Positions 24,308-35,089 of a stretch of 64,000 bases of DNA are shown here, in pieces. The number at the start of each line of letters is the position of its first letter. Within the stretch, counting starts at the first letter, position 1. Source of the DNA: Sanguinoderma infundibulare (lineage: Eukaryota; Basidiomycota; Agaricomycetes; Polyporales; Polyporaceae); contig JAVLRN010000003.1 of the NCBI GenBank assembly GCA_032821775.1, forward strand, positions 1,736,001 through 1,800,000, read 5' to 3'. The notes under the pieces are model-generated. The model did no database searches. It had not been told where the DNA came from and saw only the letters and a list, made by a program, of their open reading frames with translations. The position numbers and the translations under genes were made by a program.

Positions 24308-26119
24308 ATGTCCGCAACGCAAGTGAGCGTTATGAGACGCTACGCGGTTCCTTCCAAGTGAGCATCGCTCTGCAATGTGTCCCGTGCCTACCGCTCACTT
24401 TGTTCAATCTTCATCCATTGTGCTATGTCTTGCGATAGTGGTGGCCTCATGCTCGCTGCGCACAGCGCCCCGCTTGTCGGATTGTCACAGCCCGCGTGTA
24501 TGAAGATGCCACCGGAAATCCTTTCCAAGATATTCCTCCTCCACATGTTGCACCTCCGGGAAGAACACCTACAGATCCTCTTGGATCCATGGCGGGATGG
24601 CCCCACTCCGCGATACTACAAGTGGATCCTCGTAACGCACGTGTGCAGGTATTGGCGCGACGTAGCTCACCACTATGCCAAGCTGTGGACCTTCGTTGCC
24701 CTCCAACCTCGTACCGTCCCAGGAGTTCTACACCCTGACGTCATGCAGCGCGCAGGCACTCTTCCTCTCTCTATCGCCTATCACCAAACCCGAAGCCGCA
24801 CCCCCGAAGGCAAGGCATGGCGGACGCCTGCCGTCGCCCATATCGGTCATCTGTTGCCCAGGATGCAGAATCTCTATCTCGTCCTGGACGACACCGATTG
24901 CACTGCGGGCGAGTTATGCGGCGCCCTGCGTCGGCCGGCCAAACGCCTCGAGTCTCTCCATATCGCCTTTGGCTCGGAACGGCCCTGCCAGTTCGTCGCC
25001 CAAAACCGGGAGATCCCGCCATTGCTTTTCGAGTCCACGTTGCCCATGCTACACACCCTCACGATCTCCAACGGCAACTTCGCCTGGAACAACTCCCTCT
25101 TCCGTCCCTCTCTTCGGCACCTCGAGATCATTCACCGCAAGCGTCTCGAGCCCGGCGTGGATGGTATGCGCATGTTCATCGACATGCTGGCCACCCTACC
25201 CCTTCTCGAAACCTTCATCATCGACTCCGTTCCCGAGTGCAGCGCCGTCGAACAGGTTGTGACCCTGTCGAATCTGCGTTTACTCGAGGTTCGAGGGACC
25301 GTTAGGAAGACGGCGCTCTTGCTCTCCCACTTGCGCTTCCCGACGTCGGCGACGATCTCGATCGGCATACCCTGCGATGGCATCGGCGCCGTCAACGCCC
25401 GAGAGCTTCAGTCGCTCATCCAGGCGCTCCTCCCCATTTTGCAGGAAGAGCCCCTTCAGACGATCAGCTACGCAGTCGCTTCCTCCGGCGCGAACACGCC
25501 GGACGCTTTCCGCGCATGGGCCGGGGACTCAGCGGACGGAGATCACCCATCGCCGGAAGTGGGACCACGCCTTATCCTGACCGGAGACGGTTCTCGTGCT
25601 TTGGACCCCGTTCTACGCGGCCTCGATCTATCGCACGTCAGGAGCGTTCACATTTCGGGGTTGGCATCGTCTACTCCCAGGCCGAGCTGGCTAGAGGGAG
25701 TGCCTGACGTTGCGCTTTTGCATCTGGAGGAGGACGATTCGTCAGCTGTGGACGCCACTGAGGAAGCCCAGGCAATCACTGAGCATCCACAACGTCCAGC
25801 CAGCTACTCCCCCGCTCCAAGCCATGCACTTCACTACCACGCAGCGCAAACGACGGCATGGTCTGGGGGGCTACTGGAACCGCAGGAAGGGCTGTACATG
25901 GGGCCGAAGTTGTCTTTGCCGCCGTTGGGAGAAGTACTGGAGTATCCAGGTGGGGTTTCTGGACCGTGGGTATCGGGAGCGGCGCAGACGAAGGACAGCG
26001 GACATCAGGCGTATCGTCTTGGGGGAGTTCACTCATGTGTCGCATGCGCGGGCCCTGCTGAGCAGTTTAAGCACCGGCTTCCCTCTCTGCTAGGTTGGTG
26101 GGGTGGTGACGATTGTTGA
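24308..26119 (+). CDS. F-box/LRR-like protein 2 (3' end uncertain)
   Basis: Exons: 24308..24357 and 24439..26119; 576 residues as read. The F-box region MKMPPEILSKIFLLHMLHL and YYKWILVTHVCRYWRDVAHHYAKLW aligns with the neighbour upstream (KWVRIAHVCRYWRKVALG), and LRR-like segments follow (SLRHLEIIHRKRL, LPLLETFIIDSVPE). The two genes share exon-1 phase and overall length, so they are tandem paralogues. After about 25740 the frame used becomes Pro/Gly-rich and unlike the paralogue, whereas the frame one base over reads PPLQAMHF, which resembles the paralogue's PRLQVLQL. Either a 31-nt intron (25741..25771) leads into that frame, ending at 26093, or a frameshift has altered the tail. Confidence 0.75.
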
Positions 26120-27160
26120 GCGCGGCTTCGAGACTGGCAAATCGCCTTCGTGGCTATGTTCTTCATACGACGACACACCTAATATCTGATGTACCTGTAC
26201 GTAGTACGAGATTCGGAACTGCCTCCCTACTTATGCCAGAAACCGTACTTATGCCCGAGACTTGGACTTGAAATCTTCCAGCAGGCCTCCGAAGTTGGAA
26301 AGCATGTGTTTTCACGTGATCGCGTCAGGACCGCAGCAATTTGTTGGCGCTCGCGTTTGTCGCGCCGACACAAGACCGCGTGCACTAGTAGCTTGCACGA
26401 CGCTACCTACTTACTGGTCTACGTAAACCATCTCCGAGCGTGACCGTCGCAGCGGCCTCCCACTCTCTTTCATACACCGCACGTCCGGCCTCCCTCCTTG
26501 CTAGAAAAGCCGAGCAACCCACCGTGAGTAAACGGGATCATGTCGCAGCCGAGGTAAGTGGTTGCTCGAACGAGATTTACTTCACGTTGACTACCATCGT
26601 CATGCGGATCGAGTTCGAGAACTGCTGCTGTGCGGACATGGCGCAGCTCTCACCGCTCGTGGGGGCGGTCAAGGAGGTGTGGTGGAACGGGAAGCGTGTG
26701 GATTTCGCGGACGTGAAGGTTTGAGGGGAGCCCATCTTGGTTGGCTGCTTGCACGTCGTACAGTATTGCTTAAAGGCTTCCGTCCTAACGGTGCTGCCAT
26801 CTAGGTTTTGCACTTGATATAGTTGCTGTCGACCATGCTCGTATTCTCTTCGACGGTATCCTTGTTACTTGAAAGTTTCATCTCCTCCGGCCCTATGGAT
26901 GACAGACCCGTCCCTGTTGAGGATCTGAGCGACCCTGACGCTGAATTCGAACCAGGGGATGATGAGCACGGCCGATGTTGACGAGGAGGCGAAATGCCCT
27001 GGACACATCTGGCGATACCCATTCTTGAACAAGGAGCATGTTTGCTGGACACGCATCTGCCTTCATCCGTAGCATTCTCTTATACTCCGGATCATATAGC
27101 ATACACCATTCAAATTTAATCTGCATTGATGTCGTACCTTCCCCTGTTCAATTCTTTTCT
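26120..27160. other. Intergenic, about 1 kb between convergent genes
   Basis: Lies between the 3' ends of F-box gene 2 and the oxidoreductase. A CACGTGATCGCGTC string at 26313-26326 recurs exactly at 34953-34966 upstream of MET10. A short open frame (26601-26723, opening MRIEFENCC) has no recognisable domain and no convincing upstream exon, so no gene is called. Confidence 0.45.
26312..26326. promoter_or_regulatory. TCACGTGATCGCGTC motif
   Basis: CACGTG E-box embedded in a 14-bp string (26313-26326) repeated exactly in the MET10 upstream region. It is 200-300 bp before a possible short transcript start, but no gene is confirmed downstream. A functional role is inference. Confidence 0.3.
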
Positions 27161-28559
27161 TCATTGGCGCGGAGGGACAGGCAAGGTACGCTCCTCCGCC
27201 GAGCTCTTATATACAAGCTCAATAAGCTCGATGACCTCCGCGGACTCTTCCCACTTGACCGCCTGCTCGGCGCCATCGCGGATGACTGCGGCGACGTTCT
27301 CGAACAGATTGATATACTGGCCACGCTCTGTGGATGGCCATCTAGATAGCGGAGTACGCTGTTAGTTCTACGTTTGTCGTAAGTGGAAGGAATAAGAAAA
27401 ACTGGCTTACACAGACTTGACCACGTTACCCTCCGCGTCCAGGTTCTCAAGGGTCCCGTAGATCTCCTCAGGCTCGACGCCGTACGTCTCGGTCTGCACG
27501 ATTGCTGCAGGGCTTGGGACGACCTTTAGCTGGTCCTCCTGGACATCCACGCCGGACTTGAGGTACGTTCCGTGCGTGCCGCGCACGACATATCGCACCT
27601 GGGGCGAGCGCACTGAGAGAATGTGACCTCGAAGAATCACGGTGAATGACGTGGGTTGGAGGCCCAATGCGGCTGGGCGCGATGGGTAATGGAGGAAGAT
27701 CGTGAACTGCAGGCTCGTCAGTGACAGCACGGAGCCGTGCCGGGGAAGGGGCTCACGGCATCATCGACTTGCTGGCTTCCGATGCCGCGAATGTTCTCCT
27801 TGAAAGCGGTGAGCTTGGTGGGGCGGCCGAAGAGGACAAGGGCCTGGTCAAGGGTGTGCGCTGCGAGGTCGTAGACGAGCCCGTTGGCGTCGAGAGGGAG
27901 GTCTTTCCACGTCCCCTTGAGTTCGGCGCGGAAGCGATCGAATCTAATCGAAGGATGGTTGATAAACACGACGTTTGAGGTGCAATGCACGGAGCACGGA
28001 CCGAGATTCGAATTCGTAGAGGGTGCCAAGCGACTTGGGATGGTCGGGAGGGAGGTCGAGCAATTTCTTGAGTGCGAGGAAGTCCGAGTCCCAGCGGCGG
28101 TTTTGGAACGGGTAGAGAACGAGGTTGTTGGATTTTGCGAGCGCGCCGAGCTCCTGCGCCTGGGAGAAGTGGGCGGTGACAGGCTTGTCGACGAGGACTG
28201 CGGGCACGGACGAGACGGTCGGTCTACTTGGCGTTTTGTAACAGAGTGCAGATGGACGTACCGTGCTTCCCTGCCTCAAGTGCCTTCTTGGCTAGCTCGT
28301 AGTGGGTCTCGCTCGGGGTGCTGATGACAACAAGCTCGATCTGGGGGTCGGCGACAACGGCGTCGAAGGTACGGTGGATCATGACGCCGTTAGCCGCCTC
28401 TTCCCCGAAGCGAGCTTGGAGCTTGCCACCTGGGGTGACAGGATTGCGCTCCATGACCGCATGGAGGGTAAAGAGGTGGGGAAGGGCAAGCACAAACGGG
28501 ACATGGAAGGTAAGTCCACCGAGACCAAGGCCAATAACACAAACCCTAATGGGAGCCAT
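27161..28559 (-). CDS. Gfo/Idh/MocA-family NAD(P)-dependent oxidoreductase
   Basis: Exons (from the right): 28559..28262, 28197..28002, 27943..27757, 27706..27411, 27341..27161; 385 residues. The N-terminus has the Rossmann motif VCVIGLGLGG (G10, G12, G15), then IELVVISTPSETHYELAKKALEAGKHV and VDKPVT (K104, P105), equal to the EKP motif that carries the family's catalytic lysine. The C-terminal half has the open beta-sheet dimer-type domain (LKGTWKDLPLDANGLVYDLAAHTLDQ). Size is usual for the family. No signal peptide, so cytosolic. Substrates vary from sugars to inositols and biliverdin and cannot be told from sequence. It is divergent from the GH9 gene with a 448-bp shared promoter, which might mean co-regulation in carbohydrate use, but this is inference. 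Confidence 0.88.
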
Positions 28560-29007
28560 TTGCGTCGCTGTGCGTTGGATGTCCCAGGAGAAAATGGGCG
28601 GGCAAGAGATGTCCTCCGCCTGTAGCAACATCGATTGCACAGGAAGGGCGGGTCATCGGCCCGGGGCTGGCATAACGGTGACTGAGTAGAGGTCGACGGT
28701 GTTGAATGCTCGTGGGTCGCTGGGGATCTAGGACGACGTCGAGCATACCGCAAGCTAGGGGTCGAAGCAGGGGATTTGCATATGATCGAGGCGCGAGGGA
28801 GGACAGGGGCCCTACGCGTCGCGCGCTCCTAAACCGGCAGGTGAGTTGCCCGATATGGGCAGACGGGCACGCCACGCCAGGGGCTGAGGTGAGCGAGTTT
28901 CAGCGCGCCGGTCAGCCTCCGTCCCGCACATATTCACCCGAACGTCATGGTCAAGAACCCCCGACGGTTGGGTTCAACCCCCTCTGCCTTTCCCCCCCGC
29001 CGCCACC
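28560..29007. promoter_or_regulatory. Divergent promoter, oxidoreductase / GH9
   Basis: 448 bp between two start codons on opposite strands. The GH9 ATG sits in a strong context (GCCGCCACCATG). No operator-like repeat was found by eye. Confidence 0.5.
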
Positions 29008-31206
29008 ATGCGGTTCGCGTCCGTGCTCCCGCTGGCCCTTCTCGTCCTGCGCCCCGTTCTCGCACAGGTCCCACTTCCTAACCCACCATGGCTACCTCCC
29101 GACGCCTCTACCGGCACCCAGTCTACGAATGGCACATCACCTAACTCACAATGGTCAACTATGCTCGGAAACTTGCTCTATTTCTACGATGTACAGCGAA
29201 GTGGCAGGCTGCCTTCGAGTAATCGTGTCCCTTGGCGTAATGACAGTGCCCTCGACGATGGCCGAGACGTCGGTCTTGACCTCACCGGTGGCTTTTACGA
29301 TGCTGGAGGTACGTCCCTCTTCCCGTTCAGTGTCCATCCGTCCATTCCTCACCCTTTCCCTTCTAGATTATGTCAAGTTCACGTTTCCCATGGTATGCTC
29401 TTACTCTACTCGCCCGAGCCCGGTCGACGCTCAGTCCCTTTTGATAAGTCATTCTCTATCATGTCAATTTGCATGGGTGCACTCGCCACCGGAAGAGGTA
29501 TGTAATCCTGAACAGCACTACTTATCGTCCATGTATACCAACATGTCATCCGACAGGTTACGACCTTGCCAACCAAGCTCCCTATCTAGACGACACCCTC
29601 CGCTGGGGACTCGACTGGCTCATCAAGGTAATCTTTGCCACAGTCGCGGGGTGCCCGAGCAACATAACAGTTCACTTACCTTGATCTTCACAGGCCCATC
29701 CCTCACCCAACACATTCTATGTTGAAGTCGGCGAAGCTGACATAGACAACAACAACTGGGGAGGTGACCGATACATAGCCAATCCCCGCCTTTCGTACCA
29801 GATCAACAACACCAGGTCCGTTTCACGCCCCATTTCCTCCCTCCCAATATCTCATGAATTTTGTACGACATAGCCCCGGCACAGACGCTGCAGCTCAAGG
29901 CGCCGCTGCCTTCGCCGCATGTTCAGCCCTGTACAACAACCGCACCCTTTCCCCCTCTTCCACCTCCTCGCTCCAGAACGCGTCTTATGCTGCTTTGCTT
30001 CAAGCACATGCTCGCGACCTCTACACGTTTGCTACCACCGCAAATCAGCAGGTCTACCAACAAGCCGTTCCCGTCGCCGGAGAGGGTTATCCGTCTTCAG
30101 GCTTTATGGACGAACTTGCCATTGCTGCCTTGTTCCTCGCCCTGTCCGAGACGAGCTCAAACGCCACCAATTACTACGCTGACGCCGTAAAGTGGTATTC
30201 CTCCGGAGGCCTTGGCTCCGGTCTAGTCCCGGGCCAGGAGGCCGTCTTCAACTGGGACTCCAAGACGCCTGCCGTTCCCCTCCTCGGTGCCGCACTCGCT
30301 AACGCATATCCGAACGTGGTTTCTGGGAGCAACATGACGCTCCAGGTGTGGCAGAGTACTCTGGAAAACTACTTCAACATCTTCATCAACAGGAGTGGGC
30401 GAACGCATCTCACCAAAGGTCAGCCCAGCAGTAATTGCCCGTCCAACACCCTTTAATCTCGAGCTAGGTGGCCTGCTGTACTTCCCCGGAGACTCTGACG
30501 AAGCATCTCTGAATCCCGCGCTCAACACGGCCATGCTCATGATGATCTACGCGGCGACAGGCATTCAGAGCAGTCAAATGGACAAGTACCGCGCGTTTGC
30601 CCAAGGCCAGCTGGACTACGTCATGGGCAAGAACCCGATGAACGGTGCGTGATATCCTCATGCGTTTGTTCGAGCGTATCTAAGGCGACCCCAGTTCCCT
30701 ACGTCGTCGGCACGCACCCCAACTCGCCCGTCAACCCGCACTCCGCGATTTCCACCGGCTGGGTCCCTCCCAACCCCTCCGTACAGGCTCCTGTCAACTT
30801 CGACACCGACCCGCCTCAGGAGGCGTACGTCCTATACGGCGGTGTCGTCGGCGGCCCGAGCGATCAGGACCTCTTCTTTGACCTTCGCCGCGACTGGGTC
30901 CAGAACGAAGTCGCGCTCGACTACAACGCCCCTCTCGTCACGCTCGCCGCCAACGCCCTCACCATCGGGTCCGGCGACCCGTACTACACGCAGGTCAAGG
31001 CCGGGTCCTATGCCGCCGTCAAGCCGAGCGGGTACCCGTGCGATGCCGCCGTCAGCACAGGCTGCACAACGGCCCAGCCAGGCAACCTCAGCACGGGGGC
31101 CAAGGTCGCCATCGGCACCGTCGTTGGTCTGGTGGGTCTCATGCTAATTGCGCTCGCGGCTTACTGGTGGTGGACCGCCAAGCAGAGGCGCAAGAGTCGG
31201 TACTGA
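29008..31206 (+). CDS. GH9 endoglucanase with C-terminal membrane anchor
   Basis: Exons: 29008..29308, 29367..29392, 29449..29497, 29557..29627, 29694..29815, 29874..30418, 30468..30644, 30695..31206; 600 residues. A signal peptide covers residues 1-19 (ending VLAQ). GH9 hallmarks: [15 protein letters not shown] with the Asp pair D98/D101, [29 protein letters not shown], then [10 protein letters not shown] and the C-terminal acid Glu 502 in [12 protein letters not shown] Ser/Thr/Gly linker with [10 protein letters not shown] leads to a single transmembrane helix (about residues 567-590) and a basic tail KQRRKSRY. Family enzymes hydrolyse beta-1,4-glucans by inversion. Membrane-anchored GH9 enzymes occur in basidiomycetes and may act on the fungus's own wall or on plant cellulose; which one is not decided by sequence. 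Exons of 26 and 49 nt are well supported by motifs. Confidence 0.92.
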
Positions 31207-31454
31207 CTCCTTGCGCCATCTCGTGTGTTCTAGGCCGATTCTATAACCGATCCTCCTTCAAGGAAGGGACCACGGCGCCTCCCATCTGTACACTGAAACA
31301 TACCTTATAGTAGCTTACGACCCAACCTTCCTTTGTTCAGAATGTCGCATGACGGACTGTGGTGGTATATCATACTCGATAACCGTATGTAAATCTATGA
31401 TATATCATCTTCCCATCGACCCGGCCGTAACCCCAGCCGAATGGCTTGGGCCAT

Positions 31455-34400
31455 TTAGTACACCTCAAGCACATAACGTTCCTCCTCCTTCAGACCCTCC
31501 AAGAACGTGCCCGCCCTCTCGCGATCCAGCCCGGCAGATGTGCCCAGGGCGTCGACAAGCGCCTCATACACGTCTGGCACGGGCCACGTTGGGCCGCACA
31601 GGTAGAACACGCCCTGCTCGGCCCAGAGCATGCGCGCGAGGTCCTCGCCGTCCTCGCGCATCTTGTGCTGTATGTAGACCTTGCGGGGCGTGTCGCGCGA
31701 GAAGGCGAGGCCGGCGCGGGTGATGATGCCGTTGAGGATGAACGCCTCGATCTCCTCGCCGTACAGGTACTCCTGCGACTGGTGGCGCGAGCCAAAGTAG
31801 TAGTACGTTGGCCCGACGGGGATGCCTTGCGAGGCGAGGTGGGCGCGGTACTGGAGGAAGGCGCGGAAGGGGGCAGCGCCGGTTCCGAGGCCGGCCATGA
31901 TGAGGGGCTGCATGTTGTCCGGCGGGAGCTGTGTGCCAAACGTGTGGATGAGAATCTGCCGGGGGAGTGGAAAGAGTGAAAAAGACGGACCTTCATGACG
32001 CTGGGCTTGATGGAGACGGTGACCTTTTGGCCGACCTTGAGACCGGCGAGGTATCGCGTGCATTGGCCGTAGCGAGGGGAGCCTGAAAGCAAAGCATCGT
32101 CAGCATAAAGACGCGTACGCGGGGGGGGGGGGAGGAGAAAGGACACTACGCACCACTCGGCGTCACCCACTCGACGCTGACGACGAGCAAGTCGACGCGG
32201 TCGCCGACGACGGCCTGCGCGCTCGCGATGCTGTAGTGCCTTGGCTTGATGTCCCCGACGAGCTCGCACAGCACCTCGATCCCCGGCCGTGCGCTCCGGT
32301 ATCTCCGCAGCACGTCCGCGAACGTCACCGTGTCCTTCTCGCCCAGCTTCTTGAACGTCGACGCGCCCTCGGGGCTCCCGACGAACCGCAGCGCGTACCG
32401 ATCGGCGACGTCGGTCGCGTGCTCCGCGAGGTCCGTGTAGAACGCCTTCGTCGGCCGCCCGAACAGGTCGACCTGCTGCTGCAGCGCCTGGAAGACCGTG
32501 CGGGTGTGCACCCGCGCGCCGTCGGCGCCGGGCACGGGGAGCGTGACGAGCTTGGCGGGGTCGACGCGGTACCACGCGCAGAAGTCGAGCACCTCCTCGG
32601 CGTCGTTCCAGCCGTGCACGCCGAGCGCCTCGCCGATCTCGTACGCGAGCCCGGTCCCGCGCGTGTCGAACTCGAGGTGGAACACGTTCCGGTCGTACTC
32701 GAGCGGCGTCAGCCGGCGGTTCACCGCGCACGTCACGAGGAACGTGCGCTCGGGGAGCTCGGGGCGCAGGGCTGGGTTTTGGTCGTACGACGAGGCGGCG
32801 AGCGCGTCGGGCGGGGTGAACGCGGAGGGGAAGAGGATGTGTTTCGCGGCGTCGTGCCAGGAGCCCAGACGGGCGCCATTGACGACGGTGTCGCCCTCGG
32901 CGGTCTCGACTGCGATCGCGTTGAACTCAAAGTGCTTGAGCGGGGTCGACTCGGGCTGCTCGGCCTCAGAGTCGGCGGGGAGCTCCACCTCTACGAGGCC
33001 GATCCACGCTCGATGGACGACCTTCGCGAGCTCGACACCCTGGACGACGTCGCCGAGGTCCGCAGCAGCGACCTTGCGTACAAGATCCTCTGTTGCGGCG
33101 GCGCCGAGATACAGGCGGAGGAAAGCCAGGAGGACGATGACGTTCTCGAGGACCTTTTGGACGTGTTTGCTGCCCGCGGCGAGCTCAGCAGCGAGCTTCT
33201 TCGCGTCGAGCGTGCAAAGGCGGAGGCTGCGCGCCTGGATGAGGGTGATCGCTTCCTTTTGCAGCGCCGCTGCCAACTCCGCTGCGGTCCAATCGGTCAC
33301 GACAAGCACTGGGGAGCCCGGGGCAGCATGGGTGAGGACGTCGTGAGATTTGAGGAGGGACTGATCGAGGATCGCGACAAAGTTGGCCACTCCAGCGCTC
33401 TGGGAGGATATCGGCAGGATGGTCGATAGGGGGACGTAAGGCGCTGTGTCGCCCTTGGGCGAGAGCACGATCCTGTCAGCTGTCACACCTCCTGGCTTGG
33501 AGAAGACGTCGTGGTCGGTCAAGAGGCGTGAAGTGAGTGATTTATGGGCCAGAAAAGTGGTCTCGACCATGCGAGGGAGTGAGGACAGGGACGAGTCCGG
33601 AGTGGTGAAGAACAGCAGCTTCTTAAGATTGGGAGCATCTAGGGATGTGACGGCAGGGAGGATCTCCGCAATGAAGCTGGTAAACGTCGCAGGCTCCGTG
33701 ATGAACTCCTGAGTGCGTGCGGGGACAACACGGTGTGACTTGACGATGGGACCCGGCTGCGAGGGATCGAGGAGGGTGGAGAAGACGTCGAGGTATAGCG
33801 CACCCTGGGTGCTCGCGGTCGGGACCTCGTCAACGACATGCACACGCTTGACGGCACTAGGCAAGACGCTGCGAAGGGCGTCCTCGTTCCATGGGCGGGG
33901 GGCACGGACGACGACGACGCCCAAGCTCGAGACACGGCTTGCAATGGCCTTGGCTGTGAGCGCGAGAGGGCCGTTGAGCAGAACGACCACGGTCTCCGCG
34001 TCTTGACTGCCTGCGTAGTCGAAGACGCTGTAACCAGCGGCCTTGAGACCATCCTCGACGGTAAGCCCGGGTTCCGGTGCGACGATGGAAGGGCTGGTGA
34101 CATGACCGGTCTCACGAGCGGCGCCATGGTGGTCGAAGAGGTGGATGACATGTGTCCCCGTCAGCTTATATGCGAGTGCGGCGAGGTCAACCGTCTCTTG
34201 GGGAGTCGCGGATGCAAGCACGGTGAAACCCTCAGGGAGGATGGCCAACGCGGGTGTGAACGGCGCGAGAGTGGGCGACAGAGCGAAATGCTCTCCGACA
34301 GGTGTGACGGTCGGCACCTGGATAACCAGCCGGCTCGTCGGGCTCGCGGGGGGTAGGAAAGACAGCGACTGGACCATTGCGGCAAGTCCAGAGGGGGTAG

Positions 34401-34773
34401 TGTAGGCGGTGAGGACCGCACTTTTAGCAGCATCCTTGCTTGAGCCTTGGGAGAGGCGTCCGGCCAAGCTGAGACCTGCACCCGCGCGAGTTTGGAGACA
34501 GACGACGGGAGCAGTGTCGTCCGCTGTCTCGGACCATGATTTTGTTAACGTACCAAAGCCGGCGTGTTCTGCGAGGTCGTAGACGAAGACGGAGGAGCTG
34601 GAGGAATTGCGAGACGCAATGTATTCGACAAGCGTGGAAGCGGATAGAGCGCCAGCGTCTGCAATCCTCTGGAGATCATTGGACGCTGCCTTGAGCTTCG
34701 GAGTGGGAGGCGCTGACAGGGTCGTCGTAGATGAAAATGGAGTTGATGCGCCCGAATGCTCCGGAGAGACCAT
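31455..34773 (-). CDS. MET10: Sulfite reductase (NADPH) flavoprotein subunit, MET10-type
   Basis: Exons (from the right): 34773..32154, 32082..31991, 31955..31455; 1070 residues, close to yeast Met10. The N-terminal 600 residues resemble the pyruvate-oxidoreductase-like region of Met10 and lack a flavodoxin FMN domain. The FAD-binding module contains the RHYSIAS motif (near residue 850) and RYLAGLKVGQKVTVSIK; the NADPH module has MAGLGTGAAPFRAFLQYR (about 923-940) and FYLCGPTWPVPDV near 1035. With the MET5-type hemoprotein it reduces sulfite to sulfide in sulfate assimilation (cytosol). The start MVSPEHSG was chosen because the upstream extension is not coding-like. Intron 1 carries a run of 12 G on the plus strand (32121-32132). 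A TCACGTG element lies about 185 bp upstream. Confidence 0.92.
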
Positions 34774-35089
34774 GGTTAAGGACGAGAGGCGGGAGAGAGG
34801 CAGGAGAGCGAGGGCAAGTATGCAGTCGACCGGGCCATCGGCCAAGTTTTAATCGCGCTGGAATTCGGAATGTGGGACCCAGCGTCGTCAAAATCGGTCA
34901 TCGTTTCCTTTCGCAAACGATGCAAAGAATGGCGTTATCTCTCTCTTACCAACACGTGATCGCGTCCGGCTTCCTCAACGCGTCGCGCCCTCCGCGCTCC
35001 GTCGACGCAGTCCGATGACAAGTCAACACCACGATGCCTTCCGAGTCCGATATACAACAAAACTACATGTTCCGATGTTCCGAAAATCA
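34774..35089. other. MET10 promoter region
   Basis: 316 bp between the MET10 start and the 3' end of the uracil phosphoribosyltransferase gene, both on the minus strand. It contains the TCACGTG element described separately; otherwise nothing distinctive. Confidence 0.5.
34953..34959 (-). promoter_or_regulatory. TCACGTG (Cbf1-type) site upstream of MET10
   Basis: Read on the MET10 strand the sequence is ATCACGTGTT, about 185 bp before the start codon. In budding yeast, TCACGTG is the Cbf1-Met4-Met28 element of sulfur-assimilation promoters including sulfite reductase genes. Presence is seen; use in this fungus is inferred. Confidence 0.5.

Noticed and set aside
26537..26723. Possible small gene starting ATGTCGCAGCCGAG followed by GTAAGT, then a short frame ending WWNGKRVDFADVKV
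   Set aside because: No acceptor gives a coherent protein and no family was recognised; too weak to call.
32121..32132. G12 run as a regulatory or G-quadruplex element
   Set aside because: Single run inside an intron; without further G-tracts a quadruplex is not supported.
32236..33429. Long plus-strand frame opposite MET10
   Set aside because: Mirror frame of a GC-rich coding sequence with strong third-position bias; the minus strand carries the real domains.
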